64,000 nt of DNA, from contig RSEH01000150.1 in assembly GCA_006503475.1 (NCBI GenBank), positions 1-64,000 of the forward strand, written 5' to 3'. The notes beneath the pieces were generated by a model. The model did not search any database. It saw only the letters and a list, made by a program, of their open reading frames with translations, and was not told the origin of the DNA. The number at the start of each line of letters is the position of its first letter. The first letter of the stretch is position 1. Source of the stretch: Stentor roeselii. Lineage: Eukaryota; Ciliophora; Heterotrichea; Heterotrichida; Stentoridae. The position numbers were made by a program, and so were the translations under genes. Below are positions 1 through 9,955 of this stretch, piece after piece.

Positions 1-63
1 CTGGAGATGAAAAAAGCTGGAAAAAAGCGTCCGAAGTTTCTCAGACGCCAAAGTTCTCCATAG
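1..63 (+). CDS. 3' end of a gene entering from the left edge (partial, unidentified)
   Basis: From base 1 the frame reads a lysine/arginine-rich tail (LEMKKAGKKRPKFLRRQSSP) and ends with TAG at 61-63. This stretch is clearly richer in G+C than the following 2 kb, as coding DNA is elsewhere in this window. Only 20 codons are visible, so no function can be proposed. It could be chance; the basic tail resembles those of several coiled-coil and LRR proteins here. Confidence 0.3.
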   Translation: MEMKKAGKKRPKFLRRQSSP

Positions 64-2037
64 AAGATTACTCTAAGCTGCTAGTAATATCAAATATATT
101 CTTTAATTATAAAATGAACCACCATCATAATCATCCCAGGAAAATTTTTTATTTAAAATGAAATACGAGATTCAACTTAGGGAATCGATCAAATAATAAA
201 AAAAAAGATTCTTGTAATAGAATCTGCTGAAAAATCTGCCCAAAAGCTTCAGTATAGAAGCTATCTTAGAAGAAGAAAAACTTTACAGAAGCTTCTCTTG
301 TTACATAAGAAAAGTCTATAGCCAATATTAAAATTACTCTATATTAGGTACTAGTTTGAAATAATTCGGAGTTTATGGAATTTGTTTGATCTTTATTCAT
401 TTTAATCCACTATCTAAGTATGTTTTTTGTAACCATTCTATTATTTTATTAAGGCCAATAGTAATAAACTTGAAAGATTATAGGCTAGAATACAATTTGC
501 TGACAAAGGCTTTACTTGTGCTTTTCGCCATCACCCTTGATATATTTTGGATGAAGAATTAGATATTAAAAGCAAAATTTTTAAGGGTAATCAAGATATT
601 TTTACTCATCTTTAGGCGGCTGATGCTCTATATAGTATTTCTTCTTTATTTATATTGTATTTCTCAGACAAAATCTCACTTTGCGGAGAAAAAACCTAAC
701 TAAAAACTTAACAATAACTGATTTTTCAGTTGAAGATAAAGGTCTTCATAAAAATGTGAGAATCAAATAATTCGTTAATTTTTCAAGATATATACAATTA
801 ATCACTATAATTTTGTTTGTTTATTATTATTCAAATAATAAACCACAGCAGCTGTAAATAGACACTAAGAACAATTAGACCAGTTCAAAGTCTGTCTTGC
901 CAGGAAATAGAATAATCTTGTGAAAGTTTACTTAGCTAGTAATTAAATTTCTCTTTATTTCGATTTTACGAACTTGCAGAAGGCTTACGGCCAAAATGTT
1001 ATAAAAAAATAGAAAAACTTGAGGTAAAGACGGGAGATTTGAATTATAAAGTAAAACCTGTAACAATTTTTAAAAATTTTCATGTTGAAAGAAGAATCAT
1101 CCGAGTTGTTATTGTGTACAAATTTTGAAAAGAAGTAAATACTATTGATAACAAATTTAATGCCATTAAATTTTATCTTGAATTTCAAGATTGCAGAAGA
1201 TATTCAGTTATTCAAAGTTGAAGTATCACAGATTTATGAAAAACTTGCTAAGTTTTATTACTCTATTGATAATCATCACAAGCGAAAAGAATTTTTTTCA
1301 AATGTTTAGAGTTTAGAAAACAAACCTGAGATTATTTGATCTCAGATCATAAAACTATTATAGAGATGATAATTAAGTTATATAATTAGATAATTAATTT
1401 ATATAATTAGGTTTATTATGAAAGAAATGCTAGTTTATATGTTATACAATTCAATCAAATAAATAATTCAAAAAAAGTATTGAACTTAGAATATTTTTTA
1501 TAAAATTAGATAAACTAATTTTCATAAAATTTCCCAAAGCAAATCAAGTGAAGGTAATTCATCCAAAAATCGGGCTAGATTGGAAATTGTGATTTAGTTT
1601 ATTGATTACATGAATTTTTGACTTTATTAAAAATAAGAAATACACAATTCTGAATCAAATTATTATTAATTTACAAATATTTGGATTATTTTAAAAAACT
1701 CAAATTTATTTATATCTTGAATAATCACATAGGCACTTTGAACCTAAAGACTCTGAACAACAAAATATCTACATTAAATAAAGTTCAATCAGAAATGATC
1801 TTTCAATTTTAACCTTATAAAAATGAGTTGCCATATATGCATCGAAGACATCAACTACACAAGCAACCGCTCAAATATTGATCTAAGCAAGAATCATTCT
1901 GGAGAGCACTTTCCTGATAGTAATAATTAAATATAAATAAAAATAATAATTATAAACGCTTACCTGAATATCAAGACCTCCACCCTATAACAAAAAAAAA
2001 TTTCCTTGAAATCATGAAACATTCGAGTCTAGCAGAA
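64..2037. other. AT-rich stretch with no intact gene; fragments of degraded-looking coding sequence
   Basis: No frame stays open for a convincing length. Short open runs look protein-like (around 440-680, 720-800 and 950-1190 on the plus strand), but they change frame and are broken by TAA, TAG and TGA. In AT-rich DNA such runs also arise by chance. The longest minus-strand frame (985-1188) is low-complexity and lacks family features. The simplest readings are intergenic DNA or an old pseudogene. An isolated short frame from ATG 1823 (starting MSCHICIEDINY) might be the remains of the RING-like start of the following WD40 gene. Confidence 0.4.
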
Positions 2038-2349
2038 TAACTTAAAAAAAGAATTAAAGCATTGAAAAATCTAAGCAAAACCTTAGCCCAACAGACTGAG
2101 TACTGTATTGAAACCATCAGAACTCTTTACTTTTCAACTTACACCAACATCACTAAAACCATAAAATACTACAAAAATATTCTAGTCAAAAAAATAAACT
2201 CTACATCAGAAATCGAAGAAATCAGAAAAACATTAAAAACTGAAATAACCATCAGCATTCCAGATTGCTATGACTTAATCACAGAAATAAAAAAGTTCTT
2301 CCTGCATAATTTCATTAGATTTGATTCTGATACTCAGAAAAAGAAGGAA

Positions 2350-3942
2350 ATGAAAGATCAGTTTATTCAAGGCCATAATTCTGGATTTACCTGTCTGGCG
2401 ATTTCAAATAATACCAGAACTCTACTTACCGGGTCTGAAGATGCCACTGTTCGAGTTTGGGACTTGCTTAAAATGGAGCAAGTTGTATGTTTTGCTAAGC
2501 ATAATAAAGAAGTTAAATGTTTGGCTATTTCAAAAAATAGCTTTACGGCTATCAGTGGGTCTCTTGATAAAAAAGTCATTTTGTGGGACTTGAAAAATCG
2601 TTGCTTGAAAAATATTTATACCGGGCACTTAGGGCCTGTGCTTTGTGTTAAATTTAGTTATGATGAAAAGGTTATTATTTCAGGAAGCTCTGCATATGAA
2701 ATTAGAATTTGGAGTATTAACTCTTTTAAATGTTTGAAGAAAATAGTCACTAATTATGGAACTTTTGATGGATTGATATTTTTAGAAAATCAGTTTATTT
2801 CGGCAAGTTATGATCATTTAGAAAAATGGGATTTAATTGACTATATAAAGCTAAATTCAATACAAGCTCACACCCAAGTCATTAACTCAATATCAATAAC
2901 TAAAAACAATCAGTATATAATAACCGGATCCAAAGACAAGTCGGTAAAAATTTGGAATACTGGTTCACTGACCCTATTCGTGTCATATATTGAGCATACT
3001 TCTGGAGTTCTTTCAGTTTCCTCAACATTAAACAATAACAACATAATATCAGGCTCCGAAGACAAAACAATAGTAATCTGGAGCCTAATCACGAAATTAA
3101 TAGTCTTCCGAATAACAGACCACAAAGGGCCTATAAACGGTGTAATTTCAACAGAAACTAAAATAATTTCAGTCTCAGGTGATTCAAGAATCGGGCTTTT
3201 CAACCTAATATCTCAACAACTCGAATCTTTTTTAAATTTGAAACCTTTTCGCCTCGGCTCTGAAACTATCAAAGACAACCTGATAGCCTTCGGAAGGGGA
3301 AATAATGTAATAATATATGACTCTAACAACAACTGCGAAATCGTTTTAACTGGACATTCTGGAATAGTCAATGCCCTTAGTTTCTCCTCCAAAAAGGAAT
3401 TTTTGATCAGCTCTGCTTGTTGCAATGAAAAAAATTTAATCATTTGGGATCTTAAAAATCATTCTTGCTTATCACAGTTAAATGGTCATTGGTCTTCAGT
3501 TTTTTGTGTCGATGTTTCTGCTGATGAGTTGCATGCGATCTCTGGGGATGCTAATTCAAAGGTGAGGTACTGGAATCTGAAAAGTTTTACAGAGATATTC
3601 GTTTTTGAAGGGCATATTGGGCATGTTTATTCTGTGAAATTCACTAAAAGTGGAGAATTTGCAGCTTCTGGAGGAAATGACTTGAAAGTTATGATTTGGA
3701 ATCTTATAAATAGAGATTTGCATGCTAGTTTAGACGGACATTGTCAAAGTATTATGAAAGTTTTGATTACTTGTGATGATAAATTTGTAGTATCTGTTAG
3801 TGAAATTGATGGAATATTTGTATGGAATATAAATAGAAAGACACGAAAACATTGTTTTCGTAGATTAGATGAGGCTGAGAAATGGCTTGTCAACTATAAG
3901 GATATAAGAGATGAAATAGTTAGCTTTTTAGTTAGAAATTAG
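2350..3942 (+). CDS. WD40-repeat protein (beta-propeller scaffold), 5' end uncertain
   Basis: The product is a chain of about 12 WD40 repeats, enough for roughly two seven-bladed propellers. GH, S-D and WD/WN signatures recur, for example in GHNSGFTCLAIS, SGSLDKKVILWDL and GHIGHVYSVKF. Such proteins are protein-interaction platforms; no catalytic domain is visible. The frame is open from 2041, but the first in-frame ATG is at 2350, which gives 530 aa. The roughly 96 codons upstream look coding (helical, Lys/Glu/Ile-rich). Further upstream the same frame still looks coding but carries a TAA at 2038-2040. The true start may therefore lie upstream, in a damaged or unusual 5' region. The stop is TAG. 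The partner is unknown. Confidence 0.85.
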   Translation: MKDQFIQGHNSGFTCLAISNNTRTLLTGSEDATVRVWDLLKMEQVVCFAKHNKEVKCLAISKNSFTAISGSLDKKVILWDLKNRCLKNIYTGHLGPVLCVKFSYDEKVIISGSSAYEIRIWSINSFKCLKKIVTNYGTFDGLIFLENQFISASYDHLEKWDLIDYIKLNSIQAHTQVINSISITKNNQYIITGSKDKSVKIWNTGSLTLFVSYIEHTSGVLSVSSTLNNNNIISGSEDKTIVIWSLITKLIVFRITDHKGPINGVISTETKIISVSGDSRIGLFNLISQQLESFLNLKPFRLGSETIKDNLIAFGRGNNVIIYDSNNNCEIVLTGHSGIVNALSFSSKKEFLISSACCNEKNLIIWDLKNHSCLSQLNGHWSSVFCVDVSADELHAISGDANSKVRYWNLKSFTEIFVFEGHIGHVYSVKFTKSGEFAASGGNDLKVMIWNLINRDLHASLDGHCQSIMKVLITCDDKFVVSVSEIDGIFVWNINRKTRKHCFRRLDEAEKWLVNYKDIRDEIVSFLVRN

Positions 3943-4787
3943 AAAATATTTATACATTAATTAGAATTTTTTACATAAAATCGAACAGATTTCGGGCATG
4001 CTCCAAATTCATCAGAGAATCTAAGGATAATAAATTCAAAAGCTCAACAAATTAATAAATATGAGAATCTCTAATTAATTAACGATAAAAGAATCAAAAT
4101 CTATTAAGTTTTTTATTAATGAGGCATTCTAGTTTTAAAATCATCACACAATTACCAAGATTTAAGATACGAAAGCATAAAAAGTGGAGAAGTTATAAAA
4201 TATCTGTCATTAGTTCATAAAGATTCTAAACTAAACATTATTAAGCCTATTAAATTAGGCATGCAAAATAAGATATTTTTTTGAATTTTTACTCAAGAAG
4301 GAATTATCAATACAAAAATTACTTTCTCAATATTTCATAGACTTTCTAACTATTTGAATCAAGGAATGACATAAAGATGTACTTTCTATGTTTTTTACTT
4401 AGCCTCAGTAATAATATAAAAAAAATTCTGATTACTTGAAAGTTCTTTTTTTTCATATTCAATTGAGCCGTAAAACATCTGTTAATTTGCTGTAAAAATT
4501 AAGTTATTTCATTTCCATTAATTTTAAATGATCGAATTAAATATGTCTTGAACAAGTAGGTTTATTTTTTTGATAAAATTATAAAGTATATCAAGAGTAT
4601 CAATTTAAAATAATATTCTACAGTAATAAAATCATCAATTTTCTTTCCCAAACCAAAAATTAATACTAATCACATATTTATACTAATAATTCTAATATTG
4701 ATTATTGTGAATCAATTTAAATCCTTCCAAAACTCCAAAATTAACTCTAAATCTTAAAAATCTCATTATTAAGCGAACCATTCTAAA
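3943..4787. other. AT-rich intergenic region
   Basis: This lies between the stop of the plus-strand WD40 gene and the stop of the minus-strand helicase, so it is a convergent 3'-3' spacer. At 845 bp it is unusually long for this window. One plus-strand frame is open for about 50 codons near 4120-4280 but has no ATG and no recognisable motif. I see no RNA gene. Confidence 0.5.
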
Positions 4788-6872
4788 CTATTTATTAATC
4801 CTATCTCTAAAGAATTTTTTTACTCTGCAAAGTATATCTTCAGTATTCTTTATATCAACAGCCGATTGAATCATCCACTCTGGTCTACGACTAGCCCTAG
4901 TATTAAACCTACTATCAATTAAAACAACAGCAGCGAAGTCCTTTTGATGTCGAATAGCTCTTCCAATGCATTGATTGACAGCAACATCACAAGAGTTTTG
5001 ATAAAACTTATGTCCAGAGTACCAGTTAGTTTTATCATAGTTCTTTTTCTTAATAATAACTTCAGGATCATAAGGGTTCAAATAAGGCATCCCAACAACA
5101 ACAACACATCTTCCAAGTTTATCTGAAAAGTTTATACCCTCACTAAGCGATCCTCTAATAACTGCAAACAAAATCGCTCCTCTTCTCTCTGCTACTTCTG
5201 AGTAATCTTTCAATATTTTCTCATCTCGGCTGTCGAAAAAGATTTCCTTTCTGTTGCTGATTTTTTGAGTATTCTCCTCGCTTAGACTTTCTTTGAAAAT
5301 TTTCAGATAGGAATAGCATTGGAAAAATACTACTATTCCGTGAGGAACTACTTGGCATAAATTGCATAAAATTTCAGTTAAACTGGATAATGTTGAAGGA
5401 ATTTCACGATTTTTTAAACTGAACATGAGAGGGTCACCTGATAAAGATTTACTTATAGTTGTTAATAAAAGGTTTTCGGAAGGAGCTACGTGTTTACATG
5501 AAAAGTGTATCAGTTGTGAATGATCAAGATATGAAAACAAATGATTGAACTCCTCAATTGGTGACAAAGTTCCTCCAGTGAGAACAACGCAAGTAGCATC
5601 TTTAAGAGATTCTTTAAACTTTTTGTATGGATCTAAAATCATGAACTTAAGAACCATGCTTTTCAGCTCAACATCTTTTTTAATCAAAAAAACAGCATCA
5701 TCTTCTTCAAGGTTTAACAGAAATTCATGAAAAGCAATTAAAGCGTTTAGATCTTTGTTGCTTTCCGTTTTTCTTTTAACTTTGAGATTAGACATTAAAA
5801 TGGTTAAGTCGTTAGTTTCATAATAATTCCATAGCTCATAAAAGTTTATTTCTTGCAGGTTATAATGCAAGAAGACCGATTCTTTTGTTTCATAATGATA
5901 GTCTCTTTGTTTGTGTCTATCAATGAAATTTTTTAGATCATGTAGAATTTTTATACTTTTCTCAGCAACTTCAAGATGAGGATTATTTGAATCTCTTTCA
6001 ATTTTAAATCTTCTATAGGTCTCAATGCATTCAATACAAGAATTTATCTGTTTATAAGTAATTTTTCCTGAGTAACAGTCAGTGATTGAGTCAACAATAT
6101 TATGAGATTCATCTATAATCACATAACAATTCGTAAGATCCAAACTCAATGATTGCCTACTTCTATGATTTAAGATTGAATAATAAGTAGCAAGGATAAT
6201 ATCTGATCTCATCATAGCTATTCTTGATGCAAAGTAAGGACAAGCATTAAGTTCTTTTCCAAATTCAACCAAATCCTCAATATCACAAATATTTCCTTGA
6301 ATTACCTGACTCATACTTTCCTTCTCTAAGTAAAGTTTGCAAGTCTTTTTTTTTATCTTGTTAGGGTCTTCATCATCCAAAAGTTGATTATTTTTTGATT
6401 TTCTTAAAGGATCCGTTAGAAGTTTACACTTATAGTCGATTAGCTTCTTATCTCCTTTGATGTCTTCATTAATGCACAAGAATTTTCTTGAAGCTAGTCT
6501 TGCAAGCTTTACAAGATTATTCTTTCCCCATCTGGTCTTTTTGAGCTCCGCTGTAAATTGGTCTAACTGTAAATGAGTTCTTGTTAAATAAACTATTTTT
6601 GGTTTTGCTTGAGTGTTTGAATGATCTCGGCCAATTGGTTCAATCTTCATTCTTTTTGATGGACTCCCTTCACTGTCTATTGGGTTGGTTAAGGAATTCA
6701 AATGATCTCCAAAAAATGTTAATGATGCACATATTATACTCAAAGTCTTTCCAGTACCTGTTGGACTTTCGAATAAACCTCCTTTTGCAGCTGATAGGCA
6801 CATGTAAAGTTTGTTCATGTAGGCTAACTGAATCGAGTATGGAGTAAGTGGAAAATGAAAATCTCTCTGCAT
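4788..6872 (-). CDS. DDX11: DDX11/CHL1-type iron-sulphur DNA helicase
   Basis: This is a superfamily 2 helicase of the XPD/FANCJ/RTEL/DDX11 group, a 5'-3' DNA helicase. In other eukaryotes DDX11/Chl1 acts in sister-chromatid cohesion and replication-fork maintenance. The protein opens with the Q-motif-like FPLTPYSIQ and Walker A ESPTGTGKTLS. It has Walker B with IIDESHN (DEAH read as DESH) and cysteines in the region of the Fe-S cluster (FLCIN, TCKLY, ACPYFASR). Motifs V-VI follow: SEGINFSDKLGRCVVVVGMP and NQCIGRAIRHQKDFA. The DDX11 order matches FESPTGTGK followed by the ACPYFASR cluster. At 694 aa it is shorter than the animal protein (about 900 aa), mainly in the insert between motifs I and Ia. 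ATG is at 6872 and the frame has no intron breaks. Confidence 0.9.
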   Translation of the reverse strand: MQRDFHFPLTPYSIQLAYMNKLYMCLSAAKGGLFESPTGTGKTLSIICASLTFFGDHLNSLTNPIDSEGSPSKRMKIEPIGRDHSNTQAKPKIVYLTRTHLQLDQFTAELKKTRWGKNNLVKLARLASRKFLCINEDIKGDKKLIDYKCKLLTDPLRKSKNNQLLDDEDPNKIKKKTCKLYLEKESMSQVIQGNICDIEDLVEFGKELNACPYFASRIAMMRSDIILATYYSILNHRSRQSLSLDLTNCYVIIDESHNIVDSITDCYSGKITYKQINSCIECIETYRRFKIERDSNNPHLEVAEKSIKILHDLKNFIDRHKQRDYHYETKESVFLHYNLQEINFYELWNYYETNDLTILMSNLKVKRKTESNKDLNALIAFHEFLLNLEEDDAVFLIKKDVELKSMVLKFMILDPYKKFKESLKDATCVVLTGGTLSPIEEFNHLFSYLDHSQLIHFSCKHVAPSENLLLTTISKSLSGDPLMFSLKNREIPSTLSSLTEILCNLCQVVPHGIVVFFQCYSYLKIFKESLSEENTQKISNRKEIFFDSRDEKILKDYSEVAERRGAILFAVIRGSLSEGINFSDKLGRCVVVVGMPYLNPYDPEVIIKKKNYDKTNWYSGHKFYQNSCDVAVNQCIGRAIRHQKDFAAVVLIDSRFNTRASRRPEWMIQSAVDIKNTEDILCRVKKFFRDRINK

Positions 6873-7343
6873 CGAATGGATTTATTTATGAAGAATGATT
6901 ACTTATTTTAACTGAATCAAGATATCTATATTTTTTTTGGGATCTATTCAATTAAATTAGACTTCTCATCTAATAAAGTTCGGAAACAAATGATGGAATG
7001 ATATTTTCATTTTTCGCTAAACATTTCGAGTATTATCTAAAAACTCAAATCTTATTGCGTCGTCCAAATATATCTTAATCCTTAGAATCAGGTATTGTTA
7101 AAACCTGATTTCCAGCTTCTACTCACAAGTTTCATCCCATAGTTATTTTAATCATCCTCTAAAATTCTCAATTTTCAAGCGAATATCAAATACTCCTGAA
7201 AGTTTTCTACAATAATTTAATAGATCATAAAAATTTCCTAAAAACTAGTAATTTTTTACAAAAACATAAAAGATGTTCAAGTTAATTTTTTTAGATAGGC
7301 TAATTCAAAAAACTCAAATCATTAAATAAAAATCAGCTTATAA
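6873..7343. other. Intergenic region, nothing recognised
   Basis: This is 471 bp of AT-rich DNA between the start of the helicase gene and the stop of the TMEM43-like gene, both on the minus strand. It should hold the helicase promoter and the 3' end of the other transcript. No open frame, repeat or RNA gene stands out. Confidence 0.5.
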
Positions 7344-8195
7344 CTAAGATGAATATGTAAAGTTTTGACTTCCTAAATTATGATTATCCTTAGAACGATT
7401 TTTCCCATAAAAAATTCCAGCAGCCATGCTACAACAAACCAAAGCTCTATAAATCCAAAGTCCTTTTTTCTGATCATCAAGATACTCCTCAATAATCTTC
7501 TGATAATTATGAGTACCTTCTTTAGCTAAAAAAATCCCTCGATAATCTAAAACTCTTCCAGACCTGATTTGTCCAATAAGACTAACACATAAAAACTGAG
7601 GAATGACTTGATGAGTAATGCGATAACTTCCAACCTCAGCCTGTTTAAACTCCTTTTCTTTTTCATATAAAACAAGTTGCCCATCCACATCAACCTGATT
7701 AAATCCTTTTCCCATATAATTCCCTTTGACCTGTTCCCAAGATTTCACAATTTTCAGAATTCTTGGATTGACTTTAAAGCCATCAACGATCAGGTCTCCT
7801 CGAGCAAAGTTCTCAAACTCAAACAGTTTAAACTTAGGATTCTTGAATCCTTCTTCGAAGTCCTTACTTGGAATAGAAGAGTCAGACCAGACTTTTGAAT
7901 ACTGAGATTTTTCTTTGATCCATTGAAGCATTTCGACTTTTCTTACAAGTTTGAGGCCTGTGGTTGAAATGCCGAAAGTTTCATCTTTCACGACTGAAGA
8001 GCCGGAGCTTATCAGGTTTCCAGTCAAGAAGATGATGTCGCCATCTGAAGGCGATTTATAACCTTGACTGAGCTGTGATCTGATAAAGGATAAGTCTTTG
8101 TTTCTGAGGAAAAAACTCATTTCTGTGTAAAACCAGTGGAGTCCTACTAGGCCTGAGAAAAGGTACCCGAAGTTCATACGAGATTGAGATTCCAT
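7344..8195 (-). CDS. TMEM43: TMEM43 (LUMA) family membrane protein
   Basis: A 283-aa protein whose middle matches the TMEM43/DUF1625 pattern: GDIIFLTGNL, then VKDETFGISTTGLKLVRKVEMLQW, then KNPKF and FARGDLIVDGFKVN. In animals TMEM43 is an endoplasmic reticulum and inner nuclear membrane protein. Bacteria and protists have homologues of unknown role. A hydrophobic segment lies near the N-terminus (FGYLFSGLVGLHWFYTEMSFF) and another near the C-terminus (LWIYRALVCCSMAAGIFYG). The four-helix end of the animal protein appears reduced. ATG is at 8195. It lies 66 bp downstream of the MBOAT stop on the same strand. Confidence 0.7.
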   Translation of the reverse strand: MESQSRMNFGYLFSGLVGLHWFYTEMSFFLRNKDLSFIRSQLSQGYKSPSDGDIIFLTGNLISSGSSVVKDETFGISTTGLKLVRKVEMLQWIKEKSQYSKVWSDSSIPSKDFEEGFKNPKFKLFEFENFARGDLIVDGFKVNPRILKIVKSWEQVKGNYMGKGFNQVDVDGQLVLYEKEKEFKQAEVGSYRITHQVIPQFLCVSLIGQIRSGRVLDYRGIFLAKEGTHNYQKIIEEYLDDQKKGLWIYRALVCCSMAAGIFYGKNRSKDNHNLGSQNFTYSS

Positions 8196-8261
8196 TTTAA
8201 GTAATGAGATTAATGTAATTCAAGATTAGAATGAAGAATATCTAATAGAAAAATGAAATTT

Positions 8262-9878
8262 TTAAGGTTTAAGCTTGTTTGTCTTGAACCTTTCTTGAAT
8301 TGATCTAGAAAATTGGATACATGATGCTGTACCAAGAATTGCGAAAGTTTGATAGGGCCAAGATTGTATTCCAAATAGTCCTGCAAAAAATATATACAAT
8401 CCAGCACCTCCAAAGAAGTAGCAAACAATCAAACTTGAAAGAACTGTGCAAATGTAAAAAGCTTTACTAATTGAAATAATCAAAGAGAAAGTTATAGGTT
8501 TAAAACGCAGCCTTACCTTAAAGTTACTGAAAATTTTTTCAAATTTCTTTTCACAAAAAATCAAAAAGGATGAAGCTATTACTAAGGCAGTTAAATTCAA
8601 TGGAAAATCATTCCAAATCACTAAAAGTCCGATTAAACAAGATATTATCAAGATCTCACTTTTTCCTTGTCTTTTTAAGGGATTAACCAGATACCTCTTA
8701 ATCCATTTTCTGAAAGATCGAAACCAAAACATACAAAACCCGTGTAATGAAAAAATTTCAAAAATGAACCCAGAAAAATCATCAGTCGCTTTAATTTCAT
8801 CCAAAAAAGCCCAAATACGAAAAAATTGTAAAATTACTGAAAACTTTAGCCAAACCCAGAGAAAGTTAAAAAAACTAGCGATTAAAATTTCATTTGTCTT
8901 AAAGGTTTCAACAATTGATAAGTTTTTAGCATTGTTTGAAAGCGCTGAGAAACAAAAGTTGTGCATAAAAAAAAGAAGTAGAAGAAAAGTAACTAAAAAG
9001 CGGAAAATAATCAAAATTATTTTATTTTTCGAGGACTTTTTCTCAATTTCTACCTTTTGAGACATCCAATCATTAAAGGTAACAACAGGGCCTGCTACAA
9101 AAAGCGGAGAATAAAAGCAATAAGCCAAAAACCCTACAAAACTATAAACTTTCGCATTACCATCCCTTCTAAATCTCGAGCAAGTCCTATCAAAACTGCA
9201 TTTAAAGCATTTTTCCAGATGTTCTTGATAAATTCGAGTAGTACTCCCGTTAACCATCCAGTGATAGTCCATTCCAAAGCTAATAATCCTTAAAAACAAG
9301 AACTTTCCCGAGACCTGCCACCTGATAATAAACTGAAAAAGGTCTAAAAATTCAAGTTCATCCCAAATAACCGAAAAATAAAAATTTTTGAATCTTTCAG
9401 AGAAAAACAACAGAAAAATGTTAAAAGTCCAGAAAATTCCAGGAAAGATTTTTTTTCCAGCAAGAAAATTGATGAATAAATAATTTGTGAGAACTGAACT
9501 TATCAAAAAAAAAGAACCTGCACCATGGACGTATATTGCAAAGATGAGTCCTAGGACTAAATGAAATAAAAGAGTCAAGTTAAGTGATTTCGAATATTTT
9601 ATAAACTTCGAGAAAATAAGATAAAAAAAAGCAAACCAGAAAAGAAACTCGAGATTTGATAAAAAAAGTCTTATTTGAATGTCAGTCATATCTGCCTGTT
9701 GGCCAAGAAAGTAAGGACTAGGAAGAATTCCATGAACTTTATAGCTTTGAGTAACTCTTCCCGAGAGGTCCAAGCCTTGTCTAACTAAGTAAAGACTGCT
9801 AGAAATCACTAAAATCCCTAAAAAACCCACTTCGACATGATACCCTCTTTTATCCTGAACTCCTACAAGACAATCCAT
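8262..9878 (-). CDS. MBOAT-family protein of the GUP1/HHAT-like branch, catalytic His replaced
   Basis: A 538-aa polytopic membrane protein with about ten hydrophobic segments. The MBOAT signatures of the GUP1/HHATL/HHAT branch are present: YCFYSPLFVAGPVVTFNDW (GUP1-type LYLAGPI.TFND) and MFWFRSFRKWIKRYLVNPL (the W.RS...W..RY...PL motif). MBOAT proteins transfer acyl chains to lipids or proteins in the endoplasmic reticulum. The block that holds the conserved histidine (fungal GUP1 IWHD) reads VIWNDFPLNL here, so His has become Asn (near base 8613). Animal HHATL also lacks this His, so the protein may be non-catalytic. ATG is at 9878. The ES1 gene starts 77 bp away in the opposite direction. 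Confidence 0.75.
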   Translation of the reverse strand: MDCLVGVQDKRGYHVEVGFLGILVISSSLYLVRQGLDLSGRVTQSYKVHGILPSPYFLGQQADMTDIQIRLFLSNLEFLFWFAFFYLIFSKFIKYSKSLNLTLLFHLVLGLIFAIYVHGAGSFFLISSVLTNYLFINFLAGKKIFPGIFWTFNIFLLFFSERFKNFYFSVIWDELEFLDLFQFIIRWQVSGKFLFLRIISFGMDYHWMVNGSTTRIYQEHLEKCFKCSFDRTCSRFRRDGNAKVYSFVGFLAYCFYSPLFVAGPVVTFNDWMSQKVEIEKKSSKNKIILIIFRFLVTFLLLLFFMHNFCFSALSNNAKNLSIVETFKTNEILIASFFNFLWVWLKFSVILQFFRIWAFLDEIKATDDFSGFIFEIFSLHGFCMFWFRSFRKWIKRYLVNPLKRQGKSEILIISCLIGLLVIWNDFPLNLTALVIASSFLIFCEKKFEKIFSNFKVRLRFKPITFSLIISISKAFYICTVLSSLIVCYFFGGAGLYIFFAGLFGIQSWPYQTFAILGTASCIQFSRSIQERFKTNKLKP

Positions 9879-9955
9879 GATTTATAAGACAATCCTAAAA
9901 CCTCCTAAACATCCAAAACACTCTTATTCGAAAAATCCAAAAATCTATTTAATAA

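Noticed and set aside
985-1188. Minus-strand 67-codon frame
   Set aside because: Low-complexity Phe/Lys/Asn/Ile content in AT-rich DNA, no family features.
1-4787. TAA/TAG as Gln code in this part of the contig
   Set aside because: The adjoining WD40 and helicase frames use the standard code; stop-rich AT DNA always looks protein-like when stops are read as Gln.
8764-9293. Plus-strand frames opposite the MBOAT gene
   Set aside because: They are shadows of a strongly supported minus-strand membrane protein.
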